A stretch of DNA of 64,000 nucleotides from Rhipicephalus microplus (taxonomy: Eukaryota > Arthropoda > Arachnida > Ixodida > Ixodidae), in assembly GCF_043290135.1 (NCBI RefSeq), contig NW_027464589.1, positions 2,175,001 through 2,239,000 on the forward strand, in the 5' to 3' direction. Below the pieces are notes generated by a model, which did not search any database, was not told the origin of the DNA, and worked only from the letters and a program-made list of their open reading frames with translations. Position 1 is the first letter of the stretch; each line of letters starts with the position of its first letter. The position numbers were made by a program, and so were the translations under genes. Positions 1 through 12,916 of the stretch are shown one piece after another.

Positions 1-323
1 AGTTCCCTATACCTTCCGTCGCTATATTGTCTGTTACATTTTTTTATAATTGTGTAAAAGACGAAAAAACGAGCCCTTAAGTATACACTTGTTTCTCCTA
101 ATCATTAACGAGGGTCCCATACTGGCAGACTTGGTGCCTCTAGATTGTATACGGGGGACTACTGGTCAGCTTCCAGCTAGTAAAAGAGTCACGTGCTACG
201 TGACGCCAAACAGGCTTATAAAGAGCTTACCACACTCACCGCCATGGCTACTAGTGGCGCCAACTGACACTCCCACGTTTAAATTGACATAGATACCCAA
301 TAAAGTGGCTGGGGGGGATAGCT
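1..323 (+). repeat. Partial monomer at left edge (head outside window)
   Basis: This is the 3' three quarters of one monomer. It begins in the AT-rich middle, then has the inverted repeat around TCACGTGCTACGTGA with its flanking variation, the CCATGG/ACTAGT patch and the G-rich tail joining the head at 324. Its tRNA-like head lies to the left of the window, so the array extends beyond position 1. Confidence 0.9.
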
Positions 324-3300
324 GTCGTGGTAGCTCAGCGGTAGAGCATCGAACACGTTATTCGAAGGTCGCAGATTCGGATCCTGCCCACGGCAAGTTA
401 CCTTTTCAGCCACTTTTGTTTGTTCTCAATTACATTACAATTGGCCTAATAACTTCCCCTTTTCCTTCCTTGACAATATTGTCTGTTAGATTTCTTTACT
501 ATTGTGTAAAACACGAAAAAACGAGCCCTTAAGTATACACTTGTTTCCCCTAATCATTAAAGAGGGTCCCGTACTGGCAGACTTGGTGCCTCTAGAATGT
601 ATACGGGGTACTACTGGTCAGCTGCCAGCTAGTAAAAAGTTCTTGTGCTACGTGACGCCAAACAGGCTTATAAAGAGCTTACCACACTCGCCGCCATGGC
701 TACTAGTGGCGCCGACTGACACTCCCACGTTTAAATTGACATAGATACCCATTATAGTGGCTGGGGGGATAGCTATCGTAGTAGCTCAAAGGTAGAGCAT
801 CAAACGCGTTACTCGAAGGTCGCCGGTTTGATTCCTGCCCACGGCAACCTATCTTTTCACCCATTTTTCTTTCTTCTCAATTACATTAAAACTGGCCTAA
901 TAACTTCCCCTGTACCTTCCTTGGCAATACTGACTGTTAGATCTCATTATTATTGTGTAAAACACGAAAAACGAGCCCAAAAGTATACACTTGTTTCCCC
1001 TTTTCATTAACGAGGGTCTCGTACTGGCAGACTTGGTGTCTCTAGGTGGTATACGGGGGACGATTGGTTAGCTGCCAGTTAGTAATAAGTTCACGTGCTA
1101 CGTGACGCCAAACAGGCTGATAAACAGTGTACCACACTCGCCGCCATGGCTACTAGGGGCGCTGACTGACACTTTCACGTTTATATTCACATAGATACCC
1201 CATAAAGTGGCGGGGGGGATAGCTGTCGTGGTAGCTCAGTGGTAAAGCATCGAACGCGTTATTCGAAGGTCGAAGGTTCGGATCCTGTCCACGGCAAATT
1301 ATCTTTTCACCCACTTCTCTTTCTTCTCACTTACAATAAAATCGGCCTAATTAATTGCCCTATACCTTTCTTGGCATCATTGTCTGTTAGATCTCATTAT
1401 TATTGTGTAAAACACGCAAAATCGAGCCCTTAAGTATACACTTGTTTTTCTTATTCATGAACGAAAGTCTCGTACTGGCAGACTTGGTGCCTCTAGGTTG
1501 TATACGGGGGAATATTGGTAAGCTGCCAGATAGTAATACGTTCACGTGCTACGTGACGCCAAACAGGCTCATAAAGAGTGTACCACACTCACCGCCATGG
1601 CTACTAGGGGCGCTGACTGACACTCCCACGTTTAAATTGACATAGATACCCAAAAAAATTGGCTGGAGGGATAGCTGTGGTGGTAGCTGAGTGGTTGAGC
1701 TTCAAACGCGCTATTCGAAGGTCGCAGGTTTGGATCCTGCCCACGGCAAGTTACCTTTTCACCCACTTTTCTTTCTTGTCATTTACAATACAATTGGCCT
1801 AATAACTTCCCCGGTACCTTCCTTCGCTATATTGTCTGTTAGATCTCGTTATTATTGTGTAAAACACGAAAAAACAAGCCTTTAAGTATACACTTGTTTC
1901 CCTTATTTATTAACAAGGGTCTCGTTCTGGCAGACTTGGTGCCTCTAGGTTTTATACGGGGGACTATTGGTCAGCTGCCAGTTAGTAATACGTTCACGTG
2001 CTACGTGACGCCATACAGGCTCATAAAGAGTGTACCACTCTCGCCGTCATGGCTACTAGTGGCGCTGAGAGACACTCCCACATTTATATTGACATAGATA
2101 CCCAATAGAGTAGCTGGGGGGATAGCTGTCGTGGTAGCGCAGTGGTTGAGCATCAAACGCGCTATTCGAAGGTCGCAGGTTTAGATCCTGCCCACGGCAA
2201 GTTATTATTCACGCACTTTTCTTTCTTGTCATTTACAATACAATTGGCCTAATAACTTCCCCTATACCTTCCTTGACATTATTGTCTGTTACATCTCATC
2301 ATTATTTGTAAAACACGAAAAACGAGACCTTAAGTATACACTTGTTTCCCCTAATCATTAACGAGGGTCCCGTACTGGCAGACTTGGTGCCTCTAGTTTG
2401 TATACAGGGGACAATTGGTCAGCTGCCAGTTAGTATTAAGTTCACGTGCTACGCGACGCCAAACACGCTCTTAAGGAGTGTACCACACTCACCGCCATGG
2501 CTCCTAGTGGCGCTAACTGACACTCCCACGTTTAAAGTGACATACATACCCAATGAAGTGGCTGGGGGGATAGCTGTCGTGGTAGCTCAGTGGTAGAGCA
2601 TCGAACGCGTTATTTGAAGCTCGCAGGTTTGGATCCTGCCCAGGGTAAGTTATCTTCTCACCCACTTTTCTTTCTTCTCATTTACATTACACTTGGTTTA
2701 ATAACTTCCCCTATACCTTCCTTCGCTATATTGTCTGTCAGATTTCATTATAATTGTGTAAAACAAGAAAAAACAAGCCCTTAAGTATACACTTGTTTCC
2801 CCTAATCATTAACGAGGGTCCCGTACTGGCAGACTTGGTGCCTCTAGAATGTATACGGGGTACTACTGGTCAGCTGCCAGTTAGTAATAAGTTCTCGTGC
2901 TACGTGACACCAAACAGGCTGATAAACAGTGTACCACACTCGCCGCCATGGCAACTAGGGGCGCTGACTGACACTTTCACGTTTATATTCACATAGATAC
3001 CCCATAAAGTGGCGGGGGGGATAGCTGTCGTGGTAGCTCAGTGGTAAAGCATCGAACGCGTTATTCGAAGGTCGCAGGTTCGGATCCTGTCCATGGCAAA
3101 TTATCTTTTCACCCACTTCTCTTTCTTCTCACTTACATTACAATCGGCCTAATTATTGCCCTATACCTTCCTTGGCATTATTGTCTGTTCGATCTCATTA
3201 TTATTGTGTAAAACACGCAAAAACGAGCCTAAAAGTATACACTTGTTTTCCTTATTCATTAACGAAAGTCTCGTACTGACAGACTTGGTGCCTCTAGGTG

Positions 3301-6300
3301 GTATACGGGGGACGATTGGACAGCTGCCAGTTAGTAATAAGTTCACGTGCTACGTGACGCCAAACAGGCTCATAAACAGTGTACCACACTCGCCGCCTTG
3401 GCTACTAGTGGCGCTGACTGACACTCCCACGTTTAAATTGACATACATACCGAATGAAGTGGCTGGGGGAATAGCTGTCGTGGTAGCTCAGTGGTAGAGC
3501 ATCGAACGCGATATTCGAAGCTCGCAGGTTCGGATACTCTCCACGGCAAATTATCTTTTCACCCACTTCTCTTTCTTCTCATCTACATTACAATCGGCCT
3601 AATTGATTGCCCTATACCTTCCTTGGCAGTATTGTCTGTTAGATCTCATTATTATTGTGTAAAACGCGCAAAAACGAGCTCAAAAGTATACACTTGTTTT
3701 CCTTATTCATTAACGAAAGTCTCGTACTGGCAGACTTGGTGTCTCTAGGTAGTATACGGGGGACGATTGGTCAGCTGCCAGTTAGTAATACGTTTTCGTG
3801 CTACGTGACGCCAAACAGGCTCATAAAAAGTGTACCACTCTCGCCGTCATGGCTACTAGTGGCGCTGAGAGACACTCCCACATTTATATTGACATAGATA
3901 CCCAATAGAGTAGCTGGGGGGATAGCTGTCGTGGTAGCTCAGTGGTTGAGCATCAAACGCGCTATTCGAAGGTCGCAGGTTTAGATCCTGCCCACGGCAA
4001 GTTATCATTCACCCACTTTTCTTTCTTGTCATTTACAATACAATTGGCCTAATAACTTCCCCTATACCTTCCTTGACATTATTGTCTGTTACATCTCATT
4101 ATTATTTGTAAAACACGAAAAACGAGACCTTAAGTATACACCTGTTTCCCCTAATCATTAACGAGGGTCCCGAACTGGCAGACTTGGTGCCTCTAGGTTG
4201 TATACAGGGGACAATTGGTCAGCCTCCAGTTAGTATTAAGTTCACGTGCTATGCGACGCCAAACAGGCTCATAAGGAGTGTACCACACTCACCGCCATGG
4301 CTCCTAGTGGCGTTAACTGACACTCCCATGTTTAAAGTGACATACATACCCAATGAAGTGGCTGGGGGGATAGCTGTCGTGGTAGCTCAGTGGTAGAGCA
4401 TCGAACGCGTTATTCGAAGCTCGCAGGTTTGGAGCCTGCCCAGGGTAAGTTATCTTTTCACCCACTTTTCTTTCTTCTCATATACATTACAATTGGTTTA
4501 ATAACTTCCCCTATACCTTCTTTCGCTATATTGTCTGTCAGATTTCATTATAATTGTGTAAAACACGAAAAAACAAGCCCTTAAGTATACACTTGTTTCC
4601 CCTAATCATTAACGAGGGTCCCGTACTGGCAGACTTGGTGCCTCTAGATTGTATACGGGGTACTACTGGTCAGCTGCCAGCTAGTAATAGGTTCTTGTGC
4701 TACGTGACGCCAAACAGACTTATAAAGAGCTTACCACACTCGCCGCCATGGCTACTAGTGGTGCCGACTGACACTCCCACGTTTAAATTGACATAGATAC
4801 CCAATAATGCGGCTGGGGGGATAGCTATCGTAGTAGCTCAAAGGTAGAGCATCAAACGCGTTACTCGAAGGTCGCCGGTTTGATTCCTGCCCACGGCAAC
4901 TTATCTTTTCACCCACTTTTCTTTTTCTATATTTCATTAAAACTGGCCTAATAACTTCCCCTGTACCTTCCTTGGCATTACTGACTGTTAGATCTCAATA
5001 TTACTGTGTAGAACACGAAAAACAAGCCCTTAAGTATACACTTGTTTCCCTTATTGATTAGCGAAAGACTCCTACTGGCAGACTTGGTGCCTCTAGGTGG
5101 TATACGGGAACGATTGGACAGCTGCCAGTTAGTAATAAGTTCACGTGCTACGTGACGCCAAACAGGCTGATAAACAGTGTACTAAACTCGCCGCCATGGC
5201 TACTAGGGGCGCTGACTGACACTTTCACGTTTATATTCACATAAATACCCAATAAAGTGGCGGGGGGGATAGCTGTCGTGGTAGCTCAATGGTAAAGCAA
5301 CGAACGCGTTATTTGAAGGTCGCAGGTTCGGATCCTGTCCACGGCAAATTATCTTTTCACCCACTTCTCTTTCTTCTCATTTACAATACAATCGGCCTAA
5401 TTATTGCCCTTTACCTTCCTTTTCAATATTGTCTGTTAGATCTCATTATTATTGTGTAAAACACGCAAAAACGAGCCCTTAAGTATACATTTGTTTTCCT
5501 TATTCATTAACGAAATCTCGTACTGGCACACGTGGTGCCTCTAGGTTGTATACGGGGGACTTTTGGTCAGCTGCCAGTTAGTATTAAGTTCACGTGCTAC
5601 GTGACGCAAAACAGGCTCGTAAACAGTGTACCACACTCGCCGCCATGGCTACTAGTGGCGCTGACTGACACTCCCACGTTTAAATTGACATACATACCGA
5701 ATGAAGTGGCTTGGGGGATAGCTGTCGTGGTAGTTCAGTGGTAGAGGATCGAACGCGTTATTCCAAGGTCGAAGGTTTGGATCCTACCCACGGCAAGTTA
5801 TCTTTTCACCCACTTTTCTTTCTTCTCATTTACATTACAATTGGCCTAATAACTTCCCCTATACCTTCCTTCGCTGTATTGTCTGTTGGATCTCATTATG
5901 ATTGTGTAAAACACGAAAAAACGAGCCCTTAAGCATACACCTGTTTCACTTATTCATTAACAAGGGTCTCGTACTGGCAGACTTGGCGCCTCTGGGTTGT
6001 ATACGGGGGACTATTGGTCAGTTGCCAGTTAGTAATAAGTTCACGTGCTACGTGACGCCAAACAGGCTCATAAAGAGTGTACCACACTCGCCGCCATTGC
6101 TGCTAGTGGCGCTGACTGACACTCCCGCGTTTAAATTGACATAGATACCCAATGAAGTGGCTGGGGGGTAGCTGTCATAGTAGTTCAGTGGTAGAGCATT
6201 GAACGCGTTATTCGAAGGTCGCAGGTTTGGATCCCGCCCAGGCAACTTATCTTTTCACCCACTTTTCTTTCTTCTCATTTACAATATGATTGGCCTAATA

Positions 6301-9300
6301 ACTTCCCCTACACCGTCCTTGGCATTACTGTCTGTTAGATCTCGTTATTATTGTGTGAAACACGAAAAACGAGCCCTTAAGTAGACACTTGTTTTGCTTA
6401 TTCATTAACGAGGGTCTCGTACTGGCAGACTTGGTGCCTCTAGGTTGTATACGGGCGACTATTGGTCAACTTCCTGTTAGTAATAAGTTCACGTGCTGCG
6501 TGACGCCAAACAGGCTCATAAAGAGTGTACCACACTCGCTGTCATGGCTACTAGTGGCGCTGACTAACACTACCACGTTTAGATTGACATAAATACCCAT
6601 TAGAGTAGCTTGGGGATAGCGGTCGTGGTAGCTCAGTGGTTAAGCATCGAACGCGCTATTCGAAGGTCGCCGGTTTGGATCCTGCCCACGGCAACTTATC
6701 TTTTCACCCACTTTTCTTTCTTCTCATTTACAATACAATTGGCGTAATAACTTCACCTATACATTCCTTGGCATTATTGTTTGTTAGATCTCATTATTAA
6801 TTGTAAAACACAAAAAACGAGCCCTTAAGTATACACTTGTTTCCCCTAATCATTACCGAGGGTCCCGTACTGGCAGACTTTGCGCCTCTAGGTTGTATAC
6901 AGCGGACTATTGGTCAGCTGCCAGCTAGTAATAAGTTCACGTGCTACGTGACGCCAAACAGGCTCATAAAAAGTGCACCACACTCGCTGCCATGGCGAGT
7001 GTAGGGCCGCCGACTGACACTCCCACGTTTAAAATGACATATATACCCAGTAAAGTGGCTGGGAGGATAGCTATCGTTGTAGCTCAGAGGTAGAGCATCG
7101 AATGCGTTATTCGAAGGTCACAGGTTCGATCCCTGCCCACGGCAAGTTATCTTTTCACCCACTTTTCTTTCTTGTTATTCACAATATATATGGCCTCATA
7201 ACTTTCCCTGTATTTTCTTTGGCATTACTGACTCTTACATCTCAATATTATTGTGTAGAACACGAAAAACAAGCCCTTAAGTATACACTTGTTTCCCTTA
7301 TTCATTAGCGAAAGACTCCTACTGGCAGACTTGGTGCCTCTAGATGGTATACGGGGGACGATTGGACAGCTGCCAGTTAGTAATAGGTTCACGTGCTACG
7401 TGACGCCAAACAGGCTGATAAACAGTTTACCACACTCGCCGCCCTGGCTACTAGGGGCGCTGATTGACACTTTCACGTTTATATTCCCATAGATACCCAA
7501 TAAAGTGACGGGGGGGGGGATAGCTATCGTAGTAGCTCAGTGGTAGAGCATCGAACACGTTATTCGAAGGTCGCAGGTTCGGATCCTGTACACGGCAAAT
7601 TATCTTTTCACCCACTTCTTTTTCTTCTCATTTACATTACAATCGGCCTAATTAATTGCTCTATACCTTCCTTGGCATTATTGTCTGTTATATCTCATCA
7701 TTATTGTGTAAAACACGCAAAAACGAGCCCAAAAGTATACACTTGTTTCCCTTATTGATTAACGAAAGTCTCGTACTGACAGACTTGGTGCCTCTAGGTT
7801 GTATACGGGGGACTATTGGTCAGCTGCCAGTTAGTAATAAGTTCACGTGCTACGTGACGCCAAACAGGCTCGTAAACAGTGTACCAGACTCGCCGCCATG
7901 TCTACTAGTTGCGCTAACTGATACTCCCACGTTTAATTTGACATACATAACCAATGATGTGGCTGGGGGGATAGCTGTCGTGGTAGCTCAGTGGTAGAGT
8001 ATCGAACGCGTTATTGGAAGCTCGCTGGCTTGAATCCTGCCAACGGTAAGTTATCTTTTCGCCAACTTTTCTTTCTTCTCATTTACATTAAAATTGGCCT
8101 AATAACTTCCCCTATACCTTCCTTCGCTATTTTGTCTCTTAGATTTCATTATTAGTGTGTAAAACACGAAAAAACTAGCCCTTAAGTATACACTTGTTTC
8201 CCCTAATCATTAACGAGGTTCCCGTACTGGCAGACTTGGTGCCTCTGGATTGTATACGGGGGACTATTGGACAGCTGCCAGTTAGTAATAAGTTCACGTG
8301 CTACGTGACGCCAAACAGGCTCATAAACAGTGTACCACACTCGCCGCCATGGCTACTAGGGGCGCTGACTCAAACTTTTACGTTTATATTTACATAGATA
8401 CTCAATAAAGTGGCGGGGGGGATAGGTGTCGTGGTAGCTCAGGGGTAGAGCATCGAACGCGTTATTCGAAGGTCGCAGGTTCGGATCCTGTCCACGGCAA
8501 ATTATCTTTACACCCACTTCTCTTTCTTCTCATTTACATTACAATCGGCCTAATTAATTGCCCTATACCTTATTTGGCATTATTGTCTTTTATATCTCAA
8601 TATTATTGTGTAAAACACGCAAAAACGAGCCCAAAAGTATACACTTGTTTTCCTTATTCATTAACGAAAGTCTCGTACTGGCAGATTTGGTGCCTCTAGG
8701 TTGTATACGGGGGACTATTGGTCAGCTGCCAGTTAGTAATACGTTCACGTGCTACGTGACGCCAAACAGGCTCATAAAGGGTGTACCACTCTCGCCATCA
8801 TGGCTACTTGTGGCGCTCACTGACACTCCCATATTTATATTGACATAGATACACAATAGGGGTATAGCTGTCGTGGTAGCTCAGTGGTTGAGCATCAAAC
8901 GCCCTATTCGAAGGTCGCAGGTTTGGATCCTGCCCACGGCAAGTTATCTTTTCACCCACTTTTCTTTCTTGACATTTACAATACCATTGGCCTGATAACT
9001 TCCCCTATACCTTCCTTGACATTATTGTCTGTTACATCTCATTATTATTTGTAAAACACAAAAAACGAGACCTTAAGAATACACTTGTTTCCCCTAATCA
9101 TTAACGAGGGTCCCGTACTGGCAGACTTGGTGCCTCTAGGTTGTATAAAGGGGACAATATGTCAGCTGCCAGTTAGTGTTAAATTCACGTGCTACGCGAT
9201 GCCAAACAGGCTCATAAGGAGTGTACCACACTCGCCACCATGGCTCCTAGTGGCGCTAACTGACACTCCCACGTTTAAATTGACATACATACCCAATGAA

Positions 9301-12300
9301 GTGGCTGGGGGGATAGCTGTCGTGGTAGCTCAGTGGTAGAGCATCGAACGCGTTATTCGAAGCTCGCAGGTTTGGATCCTGCCCAAGGTAAGTTATCTTT
9401 TCACTCATTTTTCTTTCTTCTCATTTACATTACAATCGGTTTAATAACTTCCCCTATACCTTCCTTCGCTATATTGTCCGTCAGATTTCATTATTATTGT
9501 GTAAAGCACGAAAAAACGAGCCCTTAGGTATACACTTCTTTCCCCTAATCATTAACGAGGGTCTCGTACTGGCAGACTTGGTGCCTCTAGTTTGTATACG
9601 GGGTACTACTGGTTAGCTGCCAGCTAGTAATAAGTTCACGTGCTACGTGACGCCACACAGGCCTATAAAGAGCTTACCACACTCGCCGCCATGGCTACTA
9701 GTGGCGCCGACTGACACTCCCACGTTTAATTGACATAGATACCCAATAATGTGGCTGGGGGGATAGCTATCGTAGTAGCTCAAAGGTAGAGCATCAAACG
9801 CGTTACTCGAAGGTCGACGGTTTGATTCCTGCCCACGGCAACTTATCTTTTCCCCCATTTTTCTTTCTTCTCAATTACAACAAAACTGGCTTAATAACTT
9901 CCCCTTTACCTTCCTTGGCAATACTGACTGTTAGATCTCAATATTATTGTGTAAAACACGAAAACAAGCCCTTAAGTATACACTTGTTTCCCTTATTGAT
10001 TAGCGAAAGACTCCTATTGGCAGACTTGGTGCCTCTAGGTGGTATACGGGGGACGATTGGACAGCTGCCAGTTAGTAATAAGTTCACGTGCTACGTGAGA
10101 CCAAACAGGCTGATAAACAGTGTACCACACTCGCTGCCATGGCTACTAGGGACGCTGACTGACACTTTCACGTTTATATTCACATAGATACCCAATAAAG
10201 TGGCGGGGGGGATAGCTGTCGTGGTAGCTCAGTGGTAAAGCATCGAACGCGTTATTCGAAGGTCGCAGGTTAGGATCCTGTCCACGGCAAATCATCTTTT
10301 CACCCACTTCTCTTTCTTCTCATTTACATTACAATCGGCCTAATTATAGCCCTATATCTTCCTTGGCATGTTTGTCTGTTAGATCTCATTGTTATTGTGT
10401 AAAACACGAGAAAACGAGCCAAAAAGTATACACTTGTTTTCCTTATTCATTAACGAAAGTCTCGTACTGACAGACTAGGTGCCTCTAGGTGGTATACGGG
10501 GGACGATTGGACAGCTGCCAGTTTGTAATAAGTTCACGTGCTACGTGACGCCAAAGAGGCTCATTAAGAGTGTCCCACACTCGCCGTCATGGCTGCTAGT
10601 GGCGCTGACTGACACTCCCACGTTTAAATTGACATAGATACCCAATAGAGTAGCTGGGGGGATAGCTGTCGTGGTAGCGCAGTGGTTGAGCATCGAACGC
10701 ACTATTCGAAGGTCGCAGGTTTGGATCCCGTCCACGGCAAGTTATCTCTTCACCCACTTTTCTATCTTCTCATTCACTTTACTATTGGCCTAATAACTTC
10801 CTCTAAACCTTCCTTCGCTATATTGTCTGCTAGATCTCATTATTATTGTGTAAAACACGAAAAACGAGCCCTTAAGTATACACGTGTTTTCCTTATTCAT
10901 TAACGAGGGTCTTGTACTGGCAGACTTGGTGCCTCTAGGTTGTATACGGGCGACTATATGTCAGCTTCCAGTTAGTAATAAGTTCACGTGCTACTTGACG
11001 CCAAACAGGTTCATAAAGATTGTACCACACTCGCCGCCATGGCTACTAGTGGCGCTGACTGACACCCCCACGTTTAAATTGACATATATACCCAATTAGG
11101 TGGTTGGGTGGATAGCCATTCTTGTAGCTTAGAGGTAGAGCATCAAACGCGTTATTCGAAGGTCGGAGGTTCAATCCCTGCCCACTTCAAGTTATCTTTT
11201 CACCCACTTTCCTTTCTTCTCATTTACATTACAATTGGCCTAATACCTTCCCCTATACCTTTTTCGCTATATTGTCTGTTAGATCTCATTATTATTGTGT
11301 AAAACAGGAAAAAACTAGCCCTTAAGTATACACTTGTTTCCCCTATTCATTAACGAGGGTCTCGTACTGGCAGACTTGGTGCCTCTAGGTTGTATACAGG
11401 CGACTATTGGTCAGCTTCCAGTTAGTAATAGGTTCACGTGCTGCGTGACGCCAAACAGGCTAATAAAGAGTGTACCACACTCGCTGTCATGGCTACTAGT
11501 GGCGCTGACTAACACTACCACGTTTAGATTGACATAGGTACCCAATAGAGTAGCTTGGGGATAGCTGACGTGGAAGCTAAGTGGTTGATCATCCAACGCG
11601 TTATTCGTAGGTCACAGGTTTGGATCCTGCCCACGGCAAGTTATCTTTTCACCCACTTTTCTTTCTTCTCATTTACATCACAATTGGCCTAATAACTTAC
11701 TCTATACCTTCCTTGGCATTATTGTTTGTTAGATCTCATTATTATTTGTAAAACACAAAAGACGAGCCCTTTAATATGCACTTGTTTCCCCTAATCACTA
11801 CCGAGGGTCCCGTACTGGCAGACTTTGTGCCTCTAGGTTGTATACAGGGGACTATCAGTCAGCTGCCAGCTAGTAATAAGTTCACGTGCTACGTGACGCC
11901 GAACAGGCTCATAAAGAGTGTACCACACTCGCCCCCAAGGCTACTAGTTGCGCTGACTGACACTCTCACGTTCAAATTGACATATATACCCAATAAAGTG
12001 GCTGGGAGGATAGCTATCGTTGTAGCTCAGAGGTAGAGCATTGAACGCGTTATTCTAAGGTCCCAGGTTTGGATCCTGCCCACGGCAAGTTATCTTTTCA
12101 CTCACTTTTCTTTCTTATCATTTACATTACAATTGGCCTAATAACTTCCCCTATACCTTCCTTCGCTATATTGTCTGTCAGATTTCATTATAATTGTGTA
12201 AAACACGAAAAAACAAGCCCTTAAGTATACACTTGTTTCCCCTAATCATTAACGAGGGTCCCGTACTGGCAGACTTGGTGCCTCTAGATTGTATACGGGG

Positions 12301-12916
12301 TACTACTGGTCAGCTGCCAGCTAGTAATAAGTTCTTGTGCTACGTGACGCCAAACAGGCTTATAAAGAGCTTACCACACTCGCCGCTATGGCTACTACTG
12401 GCGCCGACTTACACTCCTACGTTTAAATTGACATAGATACCCAATAATGTGGCTGGGGGGATAGCTATCGTAGTAGCTCAAAGGTAGAGCATCAAACGCG
12501 TTACTCGAAGGTCGCCGTTTTGATTCCTGCCCACGGCAACTTATCTTTTCACCCATTTTTCTTTCTTCTCAATTACATTAAAACTGGCCTAAGAACTTCC
12601 CCTTTACCTTCCTTGGCAATACTGACTGTTAGATCTCAATATTATTGTGTAGAACACGAAAAACCAGCCCTTAAGTATACTCTTGTTTCCCTTATTGATT
12701 AGCGAAAGACTCCTACTGGAAGACTTGGTGCCTCTAGGTGGTATACGGGGGACGATTGGACAGCTGCCAGTTAGTAATAAGTTCACGTGCTACGTGACAC
12801 CAAACAGGCTGATAAACAGTGTACCACACTCGCCGCCATGGCTACTAGGGGCGCTGACTGACACTTTCACGTTTATATTCACATAGATACCCAATAAAGT
12901 GGCGGGGGGGATAGCT
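324..12916 (+). repeat. Monomeric left part of the array (28 monomers)
   Basis: Heads start at 324, 775, 1225, 1677, 2128, 2576, 3027, 3477, 3928, 4376, 4827, 5275, 5724, 6174, 6622, 7073, 7526, 7977, 8428, 8870, 9319, 9769, 10218, 10668, 11118, 11567, 12016 and 12467. Neighbouring units differ by many substitutions. Some non-adjacent units are closer, for example 2128/3928, 2576/4376 and 3027/3477 with their flanks, suggesting older 4-monomer duplications. Blocks at about 1.2-2.03 kb and 6.53-7.6 kb recur in the HOR near 17.8-19.7 kb. The 8870 unit is short because part of the G-rich tail before it is missing. Confidence 0.85.
8428..8498 (+). pseudogene. tRNA-like head, best-preserved cloverleaf
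   Basis: All four stems can pair: acceptor GTCGTGG/CCACGGC, D arm GCTC/GAGC, anticodon stem TCGAA/TTCGA, and T stem GCAGG/CCTGT with one G-T. The T loop is TTCGGAT. The 7-nt anticodon loop is CGCGTTA, which would place CGT at the anticodon (Thr by the code), but G33 replaces the near-invariant T33. A tRNA finder may call this a tRNA-Thr pseudogene. The downstream TATCTTTAC lacks the TTTT found after most heads. Confidence 0.7.
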
